Part shown: in pieces, positions 11,553-23,115 of the stretch
How positions within the stretch are numbered: position 1 is the stretch's first letter
Layout of the letters: the number at the start of each line of letters is the position of its first letter
Position numbers and translations under genes: made by a program
The notes under the pieces: model-generated
Database searches by the model: none
Seen by the model: only the letters and a program-made list of their open reading frames with translations
What the model was told of the DNA's origin: nothing
Assembly (NCBI RefSeq): GCF_921293095.1
Contig: NC_060251.1
Coordinates: forward strand, 91,312,566-91,376,565
DNA: 64,000 nt
Direction of reading: 5' to 3'
Source: Ischnura elegans
Lineage: Eukaryota > Arthropoda > Insecta > Odonata > Coenagrionidae

Positions 11553-13844
11553 TTATTTAACCATTTAAATTTATATTTTTCCTGAATTCAGCAAATTTTC
11601 GAAATAAATGAAGTAATACTACTATGATTAAAAGACTTCAAATGGCAACAACGGCCAAATTAAACTATCAAGAAGTGTTAACATAAATAAACGCCGTAAT
11701 TATCTTTAATTTTACCATACTTTATAAAAAATTTGAATTTGATTCATAGAATAGAAAAATAGATGTGCACCCTACACGGGGTCATTGGGGCATGGACCAC
11801 AGGGTGGAAACGTACGACCTGAAACGAAAACGTAAATTTAATCATGATGGTGGGAAAAAGCGGATTTCGGAAAGTGAAAAGCAGTTTCCGGTGAAGAGCC
11901 TTTCATTTTCAATTTATTTAGCGAGGTAGACCATGATTGAGGTCATTATGGCAGCTAAAAACTGACGGATAAGCTGGTACGTTCGAGTGACGTTTTTCGT
12001 GGAGAAAGGAAAGAGGAAAACCACGAATTGGTTAGATTAATGATTGCATTAAATTATAGAATAAATATGAAAAGGGTGCCAATTATCAAGAAAGTTCAAC
12101 GGTAATTAACTCAAGGGAACGCGGTTCAAAGGTTTATCATGTCATATTGCCTTTTTCCCTTACCACCCATTGCAATTTCAAAAATGTAATGCATTTTCTT
12201 TTTTTTAATGCATACGTACAGGTATCAAAGTTGGCCCCTATTTCTGACAACAACCCCTTTGCCTACTAAAAAGATTCCCAAAAAAGATGCGACGTAAAAC
12301 AAAAAAGAATCAGTCACAAAAAACAACTACGGGAAACTTGTCTGCACCATCAAAAAAGAGAATTTCTTTCCTTCGCTAAAGGCACGATATAAAAGCTCCT
12401 ACAAGATGAGAAAATCTTCGTAAGAATCATGAAAGTAAACAGATACATTGCAGATTGACGCATGAAGGAAAGTATTTTGCGCTTGCTGGTACTAAAAATC
12501 CAGGCTTATCTGGAAATTAATCAAAAACTTATACACACCACCAACTCGTCTTCCAATCTCAGGTACCTACAAGAAAAGCAATAAGCAGATTCTAAAAAGG
12601 CAAATCTCACGATATCATTCCACATGATTTGATATGATAACTTATAGCAAAAAATAAGCGCACTACTTCCGGCTAGAAATATACTGTCGAAAAAATGAAG
12701 AAAAACTCATGTTTTACGTCAAGGAAACTCAGTAATATCGAGAATCAAAATCAGGACTCCTTATCCCATGCGATCAATGAGCTGATCACCATGCTTCTGT
12801 ATAAGGTGTCCTAAATATGTCTACATCATAGAGCCAGTTCGCTCACTCAATATCTGGCAGGTAGTATGTTTTTATCAACATATAATACGCTAAAATTGCA
12901 CATCTTCGCGGCAGAAATAGAAGTATTCCATCACATGGACACAAGGGAGGTGTGAGTTCTCACAAATCATGAATAGTTCGTTCGCTCCATTCAACACATC
13001 AGTTACACCTGTTTGAAACTTCAATTGACATAATGGGTAAATTCAATGGTTCTACATAGAGAAGGCCCCAGTCCTTTCGGCAGAAGCTTCATATACGCTG
13101 CTCTTTGCACTTAGCTCGCTTTTTAATCGGGTTTAAAAAATATTCCCAGGGCGACGATGAGCGTAAATTGATCCATTTATTCGTAATATTTACTATATAG
13201 TATTTTGCATTCGTGAGAAACGGCAAGTAATATATTACCTATATGTATTATGCTAACACGAATCTAAATTTTATTTGACAGCCGTAATCGTTGCTTTATT
13301 CCCAGAGAAAAATCGCATCGCTCTGCCGTGAGTGTCGCGAGTGGGGGCATTTTTAAACCCATTTAAATACCATAAACCCATTATATTATACCATACCGAT
13401 ATCCTGCATCAATATTTATGCACGTAGTTTTCCGTGGCGTTGATTAGTAGATTTTTCCATGGCTTCTGGATTCAAAGAGGCGAAACCCAAAAACTATAGA
13501 GATATCCAAGGATGGTATCTCCATAGAGAGACTCAAATGGAGGGAAAAAGGTCACGAGGAAAATGCAACTTATAGCGGCTATCATCAAAGAAAGATTTTA
13601 ATAAAATTCAATTGATTTAGACAACTTTTCGTCAATTGCGATACCAGATAGTGCCAGGAAGGAATGTAACCTTAAATATTTCCAATTTGAAGTCTATGTC
13701 TATTATCCTCCTCCCAGGAGACCTTTTATGGCAGTATTAAGATACGCAAAGGATATTTATCACCTGTTACTTTTGTTAATAGTTATTTTAATCGGGATTG
13801 TTTATGGTGTAGCAATTCAAATTAATTTCCAAGGGATATGTTTA
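11553..13844. other. No recognisable gene or repeat
   Basis: About 2.3 kb of AT-rich sequence without a supported reading frame or repeat boundary. Confidence 0.4.
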
Positions 13845-14325
13845 CCTAGAACCAGGGATGGCAAGTGACCCGGAGCGAAACGAAAATACGAGGCCTAGGT
13901 TTAGTTTCGTTCCCGCACGAAATTAAAATCACCAAGGAGTTTAGTTTCGACTCGGGAAAAAACTTAACTCCCATGAACGAAACGAAATTAATCGAAACTC
14001 CGCTGCTCATAGTTAAATTTCGATCCCAAAAGTTGACTGGAGGGGGACGAGAGGGATTAGTTTCGAGCCATTACGTTTGACATACGGGTAGAGAGGTTAA
14101 AACATCGAGCTTAAAAATCGAACGGCGAGTTTGCGTTCACCGTTCTCCTGTTAATGGTAAAAATATGAGTGCCCCATGCATCTAATGGTTGTAGGCCGAA
14201 CCTCTACTTCATTCAACCGTCCTTTGTACTCGGTGTGTGGGTCGAAACTGAACTGTTCGAAGGTGAAGCACGTGGTCCCTCCAGTGCGAGACAATATCTG
14301 CGTTTCGTTTCGTCCCAGAGGTTTA

Positions 14326-15941
14326 AGCCGTGTCCCAACTCGTTAGCCATTAGGCATCATGTATTTAGTCAGCCAGATTCTGGGCAGCCAACCACAAGGG
14401 AGCATGGATTGGGACATCCTTACGCAGGTGCTGCCATCTACTGGGCACTAGGCTAATGCAAAACAAGAGATAATCGGAATGATTTGAACAAATGATGAAC
14501 AAAACCCACCCTAAATTGTTAAAATGTGATTTTGAGAGGAGAAGAGTATTTAATCATAATTTTAGTATCTTAGACACAGTGGCGCCGACTCCATGGGGCT
14601 TGAGGGGGCCCGAGCCCCCTCAAAGATTCGTTTGGGGGGGCGGAGCCCCCTCAATAATTCAAGAAAATTATTAAGTTATATTATGCTTTGTGAAATTACA
14701 AAAATATATTGTTGATTTTTATTTCCCATGTTTGACGATAGTTACCTTTTAAATAAATTCAGCAATGTGTGTTGAAACAAATAATTATAAGGTTAAGCAG
14801 GTTAACTGAATCAAGTAGTGTGAATCATGGTAGTGTTTCGGTGCTGCGACACGCTTTGGATTTAACCTCTTCCCGGGGAAAGACCTCCGATATGGCCCCC
14901 CCCAATATTTTTTATAAGTCGGCGCCCCTGCTTAGACAACCTTTTTGTAATGGTAAAGTAGGGGTATACTTTCAAATTCGTATTTTTAGTTCCGTATGGT
15001 TTTGCTAAAGAGGTTTTAGCTAAGTTTGTGGCGAAATGTTAACGTATATCCCTTTTAATTGGTTTGTAATATTTCAATCGTCTCTCAACCAAGTACTTTT
15101 TTGAATTCCTTACATTTTAGCAATTTAATTTTTAGTTTTGTATTATTAGAACAGGTCTATTTAGTCTATTCAAACGGTCACCGTCTGACTTGGGATTTAT
15201 TTTCAAAATTTATTTAAAGTATGGTTTACGTACATAAATCAGGTTTCGGTATCATCTTTTAATCACTACTTATATATTTTAATTTTTGTTACTTATTCCG
15301 ATTCCAATTTCGGGACTTTGTCCAATAACATATAATAATAATTGTTTATTCTTACGGGTGTTAACCTAATGTACAAAAAGTGTTAAATAAGAATTTAGAC
15401 ATAGTGTTACATAATTATAAGAATATATTAGAAGCATATAAACATCAATAAGCATTATTTAACACGTTAGAAAAGTAAACGGTAGCAAAAGATAACATGT
15501 GATCGGTATAAAAAGTTATAAAATAACATATACATACACAAGAAGCATATAAACATTAATTAGCATTAAAATTAACGCCGCCTTCTCTTTAACTAATTTC
15601 TCCGGAATTCTTACACTTCCATTAACGCAATTTCATTATTATAAACAAAATAAAAATTAATAATTATTCGAACAATTCTCAAAATATCAACACTACTTGC
15701 AAACAAGTACTATCCCTTGTTGACAGCCATGATGCCCTTTCTCCTGAAGACGCTTTGCACGCTTTGAATCATGGGAAAAGTGGGGCGAAGGATGCACTCC
15801 TCGATGCCTAAATCTGGCGGCCGCGTTAGCTGCCTAAATTCCCTCCCTTATGCTGGCTAACGAGTTGGGACATCCTTCCAAGATGGCGTCATGGCTAAAT
15901 CCTGGAATTGGCATAGCCAAATGGCCAATTGGGACACGGCT
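14326..15941. mobile_element. PIF/Harbinger-like insertion nested in the hAT-like element
   Basis: Terminal inverted repeats AGCCGTGTCCCAA / TTGGGACACGGCT, flanked on both sides by TTA (14323-14325 and 15942-15944). Removing the element and one TTA gives GGTTTAGTTAAG, which matches the uninterrupted copy at 50.8 kb, so the boundaries are well supported. A 3-bp TWA duplication is characteristic of PIF/Harbinger transposons. Near the ends are further copies of the ttgggacatcc phrase (14409, 15864). No transposase is seen, so it is non-autonomous. It itself contains a hAT-like MITE. Confidence 0.8.
14577..14930. mobile_element. hAT-like MITE nested at third level
   Basis: Termini CAGTGGCGCCGACT and AGTCGGCGCCCCTG, flanked by a perfect 8-bp duplication CTTAGACA (14569-14576 and 14931-14938). 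It contains inverted GC-rich blocks (gccccctc / gagggggc) just inside the left end. The perfect duplication marks it as the youngest insertion of this nest. Frames 14492-14674 and 14769-15008 cross its borders and are not genes. Confidence 0.9.
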
Positions 15942-16116
15942 TTAGTTAAGTCTCGACCCGAAGTAGTTTTGACTCCGGTTTCGTTTCGACCCTGAGTCAC
16001 TGGTTTTTTTAAATCCATTTCGTTTTGTTTCTACATTTCGCTCATGGGAACGAAATGATTGAAATTTCGCTGGTTTTGACTTTCGTACAGTTTCTATCGC
16101 CATCCCTGCCTATAAC

Positions 16117-17350
16117 GGATATCAAAACATGTGCCTATGGATTCCCAGGCCCTAAGGTCTTTGCTTTCATTGAATCCAGCTTCCACATAGTCCCCACGCA
16201 TCCCAATACAGTAACCAAGAAGACTATTTAACTCATGCAGTATATATCGCCATTTATATGCAATAATAATAATGACGCTCTAAAATATAATAATTTTATG
16301 AGTAAAAGTTAACAAAAGACAGAAAGACGGGGATCTATCCTTTTATTCATCGGAAAAATACGAAAGCGAAGCGTATGAATGACTAATACGCTACCCTGTT
16401 CACGAGACTATTACAAATATGCAATCAAACGAAGCCATGCGATTCCATTCCCGATTGAAGCTGTTTTTGTCCTGAGGGCTATTAACATGAATTTCATGGG
16501 AATAATATCGGCTCTCTAATGCCAGTCCAAGTATGACACGAACGCGAAGAAAAATCACTTAGTAAGAATGAAGAATGCGGATGGTTTTTTTTTCTAAACT
16601 CGAAAAAAAATAACATACCTGTTCTCGCATAAAAGAACTTTCTTCTATTATTGGTAACGCGATAAATGCAATAAAATCCTCCACACCGTCATACACGAAT
16701 ACATACATATTTTAAAAGGTTGCTTTGCTATACTATTCACATGAATATTACTTCTGCATCAGTTCAGGAAGACAGAAAAAACTGAATAATTCCACCGCCG
16801 ATAGAGCCGATTTTTTTCCTTTTATACATTCACACGATGTAACTGGAATGATATGGCTCTCGAAAGTCGATCTAGCCATAACTCGGAGGCTGGTCATACG
16901 ATTGAATGTGAAAAAAAAATGCGGATATTCTTTTTTCGGAATTGAACAAATGAGGTAACTTATTTGAAAAAAAAATCAATTCCTCTCCGGTGAGCACTGT
17001 GAGAAATACGCTGGGCTCCTTTCCACGATTAGCTGAAAGAATCAAAAGGGTTAGCGAGCTCTTAACGGGAATTAAAAATACGAATAGCACGCGTCGCAAG
17101 GATCAAAGCGGTCCCAAAATTGCACGTGAAAAAGTGGACAACTGAACCAAATCCAGCGTCCTTATTATTATCATATTTATTATAGCGGTTAAGGCATGTT
17201 GAATTGAAACATTTTGAGATTCTCCCCGCCCTATCGACCCTCCTACACTGAAATTCCTTTCTTCAATTCGCACGCAGCCAATTGCCTTCCATTCTATCCT
17301 AAACCCATTCTCTTACGTGCTTTTCCTTGCTTATTACTACACGAACGCGA
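16117..17350. other. Unassigned AT-rich sequence
   Basis: No supported gene. The frames at 16725-16958 (+) and 16872-17099 (-) overlap antisense and are not conserved-looking. Confidence 0.4.
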
Positions 17351-17355
17351 GCACT

Positions 17356-17430
17356 TCATCTATATCTACATAATACCCCGCAAGCCACCTGAAAGACGCG
17401 TGGCAGGGGGTGTTAGGACACCAGCCGTTT
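17356..17430 (+). repeat. Dispersed 'CCCGCAAGCCACC' repeat, partial copy
   Basis: The run containing tacataataccccgcaagcc, then gtggcagggggtgttagga, matches the longer copies at 19822-20100 (+) and 51370-51620 (-). Its sequence phrases are conserved among copies but I cannot place the family in a named class. Confidence 0.6.
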
Positions 17431-17667
17431 ACACATTAAAATGAAGTGCTCTCACGAAGTTAGGACTAACATTTATTAAAGTCCTTTATGTTTCAGGAGA
17501 AAAAAGAATTTCCACATCTATCCGTTCGGCAAAACACCTCTCTTAATTTATCGCTTCTATCGGACCTGGAAATATAGTGGGGCCTTCATATTATGTTCCC
17601 CGTGTCGCTCTTAGAGATGTCCATTCTCAATTGCTTAAGCAATCTAAGCCTAGCGCGCCTAGCACTT

Positions 17668-18060
17668 AGGAAGGAGGACGAGAAAAACTGGAGTCATTCG
17701 AGATGTGGGTTTGGAGAAGAATGGAGAGGGTGAAATGAACGGAGAGAAGGAGGAACGACGAAGTACTGGACAATGCTGGGTGAGGAGAGGCTGATTTTAA
17801 ATGAAATGCGGAGGAGACAGAAGGTCTGGATGGAGGGAGTACTTACAGGAGTAGGGAAGTTGAAGACAGTGTTACAGGGTATAATGTTGGGTAAACGAGG
17901 GAGAGAAAGAAAATGGATAGGATTTTTAGATAAGATGAAAGGGAGTGGGCCTTACAGTGAATTGAAGAGGGAAGTGCTTGAAAGAAGGCTCCCATAATAC
18001 TAAAGTATTACCTTGGAAACCTACCTTAATCGGTAGAATACTTTAATAATAATAATTATT
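17668..18060 (+). pseudogene. Non-LTR retrotransposon RT end with 3' tail (copy d)
   Basis: Successive plus-strand frames read FEMWVWRRMERVK, TERRRNDEVL, then LGEERLILNEMRRRQKVWMEGVLTG and IMLGKRGRERKWIGFLDKMKG, followed by the ELKREVLERR tail. This is the longest copy of the family in the window. After a stop at about 17997 the short 3' end reads ggtagaatactttaataataa, a microsatellite tail. Stops and frameshifts show that it is dead. Confidence 0.75.
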
Positions 18061-18287
18061 ACACGCTTATTTAAACTTGCTTCGTCTACTTCATCAATGG
18101 AATTTTATTAAATTTTTGAACTCATCTCTCATCGTCGGATCGGCTTAAAACGTTGCACACTAGCTTGCTTCTGATTACAAAATAATATCAATTTATCAGA
18201 CATTTTAAATTATTTTCCTCCAGGCTCTAGCTCATTAACTATATTTCGACTTGGAAAATAGTTATAAATTATCTCAATACATAGTGT

Positions 18288-18575
18288 TTGTTATACAAGG
18301 GCCGTTTATTTTTCAACCTCCGATTGATCAGCAAAAACACCATAAAAGATCGGTTGTTGCGCAGATACCGCAACTGCGCGTCCTCCAAGTCAACTTAAAT
18401 CTTTACGCTGCAATAAAGAGGTGGCTTGTAGGGAAGCGTTTTCCAGCGAGCGATGAGCTTCAGAACAAAGGCAAAATTCATTGGAAACCTTTGGCGGCAA
18501 AATCCTAAGGTACAGTGAAGCTTGTCCACAGGCACGACCAATTTCTCAATCGCAGATGCGATAATGTTGAAAGGA
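18288..18575 (+). pseudogene. Mariner-like transposase remnant
   Basis: A frame at about 18405-18507 reads LYAAIKRWLVGKRFPASDEL, and after a frameshift KLVHRHDQFLNRRCDNVE. This order matches the C-terminal end of mariner-family transposases (an xLKRxLxGKRF motif, then a KLVxRxDKCLN-xxG-xYVE motif). The upstream part (gggccgtttatttttcaacc) resembles a transposon terminus joined directly to the transposase tail, which would make this an internally deleted copy. The DDD catalytic region is missing. Confidence 0.55.
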
Positions 18576-19821
18576 CACCACAAGAGTTCTCAATATTTAC
18601 CAATGGAATAATTTTTAACCTATCATTTCATCTTCTGTTCATGGCCCATCGGAGGGTGAAAAAAAAACGCCCGTAGTATTTTTGGCAGAAATTTCTTCCA
18701 CGGCTCTGGTCTAATCGATTGCATGAGTCACCACTAAAAAGTATAAGATAAAAATAAAATCTCTGAGATTTACCTTAGACCTTAGAGCCGGCCCTGCGTT
18801 TTTTATTGGCTAGCTGCGTCCGTTTCTCTCTTTCATCGACGTAATCTCGTTATTGATTTTTAACCCAATTCCCATTGTTGGATCAGTTTAAAATTTTGCA
18901 CGATTGCTATTTTTCTAACGGAAATAGGTACAATGTTTAATAATCAGGTATTTAAAATTTCATTTCATTGTTCGATGATTAATGAATATAATCAGAACCC
19001 ACACTATATTCTTGTAATAAAGGTTATTTTTTTACTTGTAAGTGCACTTCATACTGTTTTTTGAAAAGAACGTATTATTTTAATCATTTTTTAATTTTAC
19101 TTTTCTTTACTTACATTTCTCCTTCTAATGGAGAGGTTCCTGGGATTTGATTCTTGGCAATGAATGAATTGGTTCTTTAAATCGTTCGTAATGAACCGAG
19201 GGAATATAGAATTCACGTGACTATCGAATCCATATGAATATCGAATCTCGAATCCGAGTGAATCTTGAATCCATCCAATCTATCTGCAAATTACTGCATT
19301 TAAAATATTATGACGGGTTGAAATTCGCTGTGTTTACTATTTTTTATTTTAAATACATATTTAATTAATAGTTTTCAGATTTTAAAACCTCTTCAAATTG
19401 TCTGAGTATTATGCTATAAAAAATTACTACTATTTTAAATGACTACTATTTTAAATTACTACTACTTTAAAGTAGGCAAAACAACGGCGGAAGAAAGAAA
19501 AGTGCGTAATTATCTTGAAAAACAAATAAAGTTTCTGCTTTTCTTTTTTTAAGATAATATTTAATATTATTACGCATATTTTATCAAATTCATTACACTA
19601 GCCAATTGATCCAGGATGCTAAAAAATTTCCGAATGCATGCCGACGAGAATTTTTCCAGCGTTCAGGAAGAATGAGAGGCGGTAATTTTATATGAGTAGC
19701 GAAGTCTGAAGAGGTTCCAAAATGCACACCTAGACGTTGTTGCCGAAACCAAAGTCAGAGTACTTCGAATTATTAAATCCTCTGCATTTTATGGTCTCAT
19801 CACTAAGCAAAAAAGCAGATG
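18576..19821. other. Unassigned AT-rich sequence
   Basis: A short stretch at 19200-19275 repeats variants of gaatatcgaatc / aatcttgaatcc. No gene seen. Confidence 0.4.
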
Positions 19822-20100
19822 CATACATCTACACCTACTTCTACATAATACCCTGCGAGCCACCTCTATGGTGTTTGGCAGGGGGTGATCAATCACCAGC
19901 ATGCATTGGACTCCCACATGCACACCACACCGTCCAAAAAACGTCACGTATACTAACAAATTATACTACTATATGCTGTTAGAAATAATAATAAAATTGA
20001 GAAACATGCAATAAGTTTTACATAGGTTAGTTGGCTACACTACAAGCCACGCAATCTATCTATGAGTTCCATCGCTGCCGTTATAATCTCTTATTGATAG
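19822..20100 (+). repeat. Dispersed repeat, long copy (+)
   Basis: It runs from catctacacctacttctaca through ataccctgcgagccacc, ggtgtttggcagggggtgat and gccacgcaatctatctatga to ttataatctcttattgatag. The same phrases in the same order occur on the minus strand at 51370-51620. The 81-aa frame at 19737-19982 is a translation of this repeat, not a gene. Confidence 0.7.
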
Positions 20101-20439
20101 TGCTTGATATCCTCCTCCTGGTTATATTGATTCGAATATTGATTCGAGCATAATTTTGCCAAAATATTAATTCGAATAGAATGTGGAATCTATGCAAAAG
20201 TATGACAAAGGGAAGAAAAATAAGGGAATTTTCCTTCGTCATACTTTTAAATACTTACCTCCATGCTACGTTATTTAATGTGAATATTACTGGAGCATTG
20301 GGACAGTGAGCCAGAAGTAATGGTGTCATTCCAGGACCAAGTGTTTTGCTTCTACAAACAGAAAATTTGGAATAATGATAGCACTTGCATACGTCTCGTA
20401 AACATTGGCCCAGAAACTTCGAAAAAATTTAACAAAAGG

Positions 20440-21090
20440 TGAAAAAATGTGTATATTTTACATTACAAATCAAACAGATTCAGGCTTAAATTTTTAGAAA
20501 TACTCAACACTCGTTTCCGAATATATTTAGTCTTCCACATTATTTTTTATAATTTTCTAATTGTAAGCATTAGTTCTTTCACTTGCTTTGTAATTTCTTT
20601 TCTTTTTTCATATGATTCTACTTATCAACATAATTATGTTAAAAATCTAGCCGTACAACGACAACAATGACCTGAAATTTATATAAAAAAGATTAAAATC
20701 TCTGATGAAGACATAGGTCGGTGAAACTCATTGGAAAAACAATAAAAATACCCTTAAAGACTACAAATGTTGGTCTGAAAGCACGGATATCAATTTTAAA
20801 TTTCAAACAGCTTCGTACAAGTAGCTAGCATCCGTTTCCGTATACATTTGCAGTCTTCTATATTATTTTTAATAATTTTCCAACCATGACCTCTTTCACT
20901 TGTTTTGTAATTTATTTTCTTTCCTTCTTGCACCTGTTTTTTGAAAACTTTTTACCTGCACAACGAATCAAATAGCTAGCTATTGTTATAAACAAAAGAT
21001 TCAAATCTCTGATATTGCAATAAGGCGGTGAAACTCATTGGAAAAATTATAAAAACACAGTAAAAGGCTACAATATCTCGTCTTAAAATC
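20440..21090 (+). repeat. 307-bp tandem duplication carrying a hammerhead-like core
   Basis: Two head-to-tail diverged copies (about 20455-20770 and 20771-21090). Matching phrases include cgtttccgaatatatttagtctt versus cgtttccgtatacatttgcagtctt, and gtgaaactcattggaaaaa in both. Copy 1 has CTGATGA (20702-20708) and GAAAC (20723-20727) with GAC/GTC able to pair between them. In copy 2 the first motif is CTGATAT (21009-21015), with GAAAC at 21030-21034. Tandem terminal repeats with hammerhead motifs are known for Penelope-like elements, so this may be a solo terminal repeat pair of such an element. Confidence 0.55.
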
Positions 21091-21458
21091 GCGGATATTT
21101 TCTTTTTTTCCAAACTCGCGCAAAAACGAATGCATATATATACTTATATATATATTGAAGAAAAAAACATTCTCTGAGGTTGGCACCGCGATAATTACAC
21201 CAGACTCCTCCACATGATTGACTACGGAGGAGATTGACTAGAATGGGTCGGCGTGCTCTAAGAAGGAATGAGTGCAGAGAGAGACGACCGAAGCGGTCCC
21301 GAAAGTGCACGCCCGGGATGTGGACGAGGGAGCCAAAGGCGGAGTGCCTCGGAGGAGGGGGAGGGGTGGGGGGAGAAGAGGTGTCCTTATAGGGAGGTGG
21401 AATGGGGGCAGGAGGGGTGGGGAAATGGTGGAGGGGGAAGCCGTGGTTTGAGGGGTCG

Positions 21459-21496
21459 TATATAAAGTGAAAAGCCCTTTCTTTCTGGATATCAGT
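21459..21496 (+). promoter_or_regulatory. Candidate core promoter (TATA box and initiator)
   Basis: TATATAAA at 21459-21466 is followed by TCAGT at 21492-21496, an arthropod initiator, with the presumed start A at 21494. The spacing (about 33 bases from TATAAA) is close to the usual value. It sits in a locally GC- and purine-rich block (21220-21440) that stands out from the AT-rich surroundings. The frames called on the minus strand through 21083-21816 are shadows of this composition. Confidence 0.6.
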
Positions 21497-21735
21497 GAGA
21501 GTTCCCAGTGCCCTAGTGGTGGATCCAGCACAACCTCCTCCTGACCGACCGACAGTCTCCTCAAGACGTTCGCCCGGAAGAGACACCGTTCTTCCTCTAC
21601 ATTTCTATATCCCCCGAGTGGCTCCCGATTAGTTTTCGTCGCGAAAATTAACAACACACCGGAAATCCAGGAGACTTCAACGACCGACGCCCATTCTGTA
21701 CAAACGGCTGAGGGGGAGAAAACGACAACATGAAG
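21494..21735 (+). CDS. Candidate first exon: 5' leader plus ATG AAG
   Basis: A leader of about 236 nt precedes ATG AAG (21730-21735) in good arthropod start context (ACAACATGA). GTCAGT follows immediately and is a plausible donor. Many insect secreted and cuticle-type proteins have a first coding exon with only Met-Lys or similar, split before the signal peptide. The next exon with a strong acceptor, open phase-0 frame and a signal-peptide core lacking its start is at 54647, so I propose that the two join into MK-SRTLALLLLATVALAQA. This would need an intron of about 32.9 kb. The leader and the donor are seen in sequence. The link is inference, and a closer missed exon remains possible. Confidence 0.45.
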
Positions 21736-21779
21736 GTCAGTGGCCATCACGGCGGATAAATATGTTTGAAGCAAGATCT

Positions 21780-22010
21780 TAGATTTTCCCGGCGTATCAA
21801 GCACAATATTTTTCACAGGTTGTCCACCGAGTAATTTTCAGCATTTTTTTCCCCCCTACGTTTCGAAGAACGACATACTCTTCATCCTCCGGGGACCTTC
21901 TGAATCAATCTTCACCTTCAAAAGATCCTCTCCAGTAGGAAGAGCAAGTCGTTCTTCGAAATGCTGGGAGACATGTTGACAATTACCCGGCGTAAAACCC
22001 GAGAATACCT
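21780..22010. repeat. Foldback PLE terminal repeat, two hammerhead-like cores
   Basis: On the minus strand: GAAAC (plus 21860-21864), a stem GAAGA/TCTTC, and CGGAGGA in place of CTGANGA (plus 21885-21891). On the plus strand near 21935-21957: AGTAGGAAGAGC...GTTCTTCGAAA, a shortened form of the same core. The outer arms carry caccgagtaatttt and aattacccggcgtaaaaccc. It belongs to the same family as 11370-11552. Confidence 0.6.
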
Positions 22011-22199
22011 TTCTGCCCATGCATGTTTGAATATTCCGAGTGATAACCATTGTCATAACACGTGCGCAATCCCTTGTCGAAGGATTGGGAGCTTTCCCGA
22101 GTGATAGACTGCGTGAAAAACTCTCGGGACTGCCCACCGGGTCAGGAACTGGAATGCCGTTTGCGTTTCGAAGACCACCTAAGCCAATATATACAGGCC

Positions 22200-22270
22200 T
22201 TATTGTGAGGAGGTAGACTACCAGCCCTGAAGATGATAGCCTATTCAGTCGGCGAAACGTTGACAGCATT
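22200..22270 (+). repeat. PLE-type fragment with intact hammerhead-like core (iii)
   Basis: CTGAAGA at 22227-22233, a 20-nt spacer in which GCC can pair with GGC, then GAAAC at 22254-22258 followed by gttgacagc. Both conserved strands of the hammerhead core are intact. Flanking stems were not resolved. Confidence 0.5.
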
Positions 22271-22789
22271 GCAGTTCCTCACCCATTGGCAGTTCTGAGA
22301 GATTTTTACTCGTTCCCTACCACCTCGAGAATTCCGAGACGTGGGTTTAAGCAGATCACCGCTCAGCTATCTTGTAAGCTAACCCTCTTATTTTAATTTT
22401 TTCGTCTTTTACTCCCTTCATCAGTTGCCCCCTTAAGTTCTTCAGAGATTGCTTTGACGTAGATCTCTACTCAATTCTTCTACCAGCTCACCTTTTTGTG
22501 CAAACTCATTTCTTCCCTCTCTAAAAGTTATCGTGCGCAATTAACTGGTTAATCCCTAAACCTCTTCGGTCCTGGCGTTTTGTATACAATACATCGACGC
22601 TTGAATTTTTTACCGCTTGGCTACGTGGAATGTTGAAACTGTAACTTTTTCAGCGGGTCCTGTCAGAAGAGAGCATCATACAGAAGCACTTAAATCTGTA
22701 ACGTTGTTTTTAACATCTAATTAACCAGAAACCAGTAAATTCAGGCCAAAAATAACGGCATACGTCCCGGGACTGAGGAGGTTAAGCGT

Positions 22790-23115
22790 TCTATTAGTCA
22801 AAGTAGGTTTGCATGAAGGGTCTTACGAATTACCCAGTCTGATCTCCCCCCTCCCCATTTCCCTTTCCAATTCACAACAATGCCTAATCCCTTTCACTCC
22901 ATCTATTAATCCTGTTCTCATCCTACCATTCCCTCGCTTACCTAACATTTTTCCCACCTAGGCGGCTTTTAGCATCCCCTTCCCGCTTAATGCTGGCTCC
23001 ATCTAAACCTTCTGTCTCCTTTGTATCTCATCCATAAGCTGCCTCGCTTCTCACACCATGTCCAGCACTTCGTCGTCCCTCTTCCTCTTTGTATATTTGA
23101 ACTTCACCTTTCTCG
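22790..23115 (-). mobile_element. Non-LTR retrotransposon 3' end (copy e)
   Basis: The minus strand repeats the RRRN-EVLDMV, EEAR-LMDEIQRRQ and KG-SD/LVL-type phrases of copies c and d in degraded form, including a caccatgtccagcacttcgtcg stretch (plus strand) shared with copy c. It is truncated at the 5' side and has no intact frame. Confidence 0.6.

Larger units (their letters stand above)
13853..16108. mobile_element. hAT-like element, copy 2 (interrupted)
   Basis: It starts CAGGGATGGCAA and ends GCCATCCCTG, flanked by CCTAGAAC (13845-13852) and CCTATAAC (16109-16116), an 8-bp duplication with one mismatch. This is the hallmark of hAT insertion. Its interior matches copy 3 at 50338-50999 but is split by a 1616-bp insertion at 14326-15941. 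Without the insertion it would be about 640 bp. There is no transposase frame, and the plus-strand frames at 13865-14080 and 14169-14456 are not genes. Confidence 0.85.

Noticed and set aside
21083-21816. Two overlapping minus-strand frames of 167 and 192 aa
   Set aside because: They lie in different frames over the same GC-rich promoter block, with proline-rich low-complexity translations.
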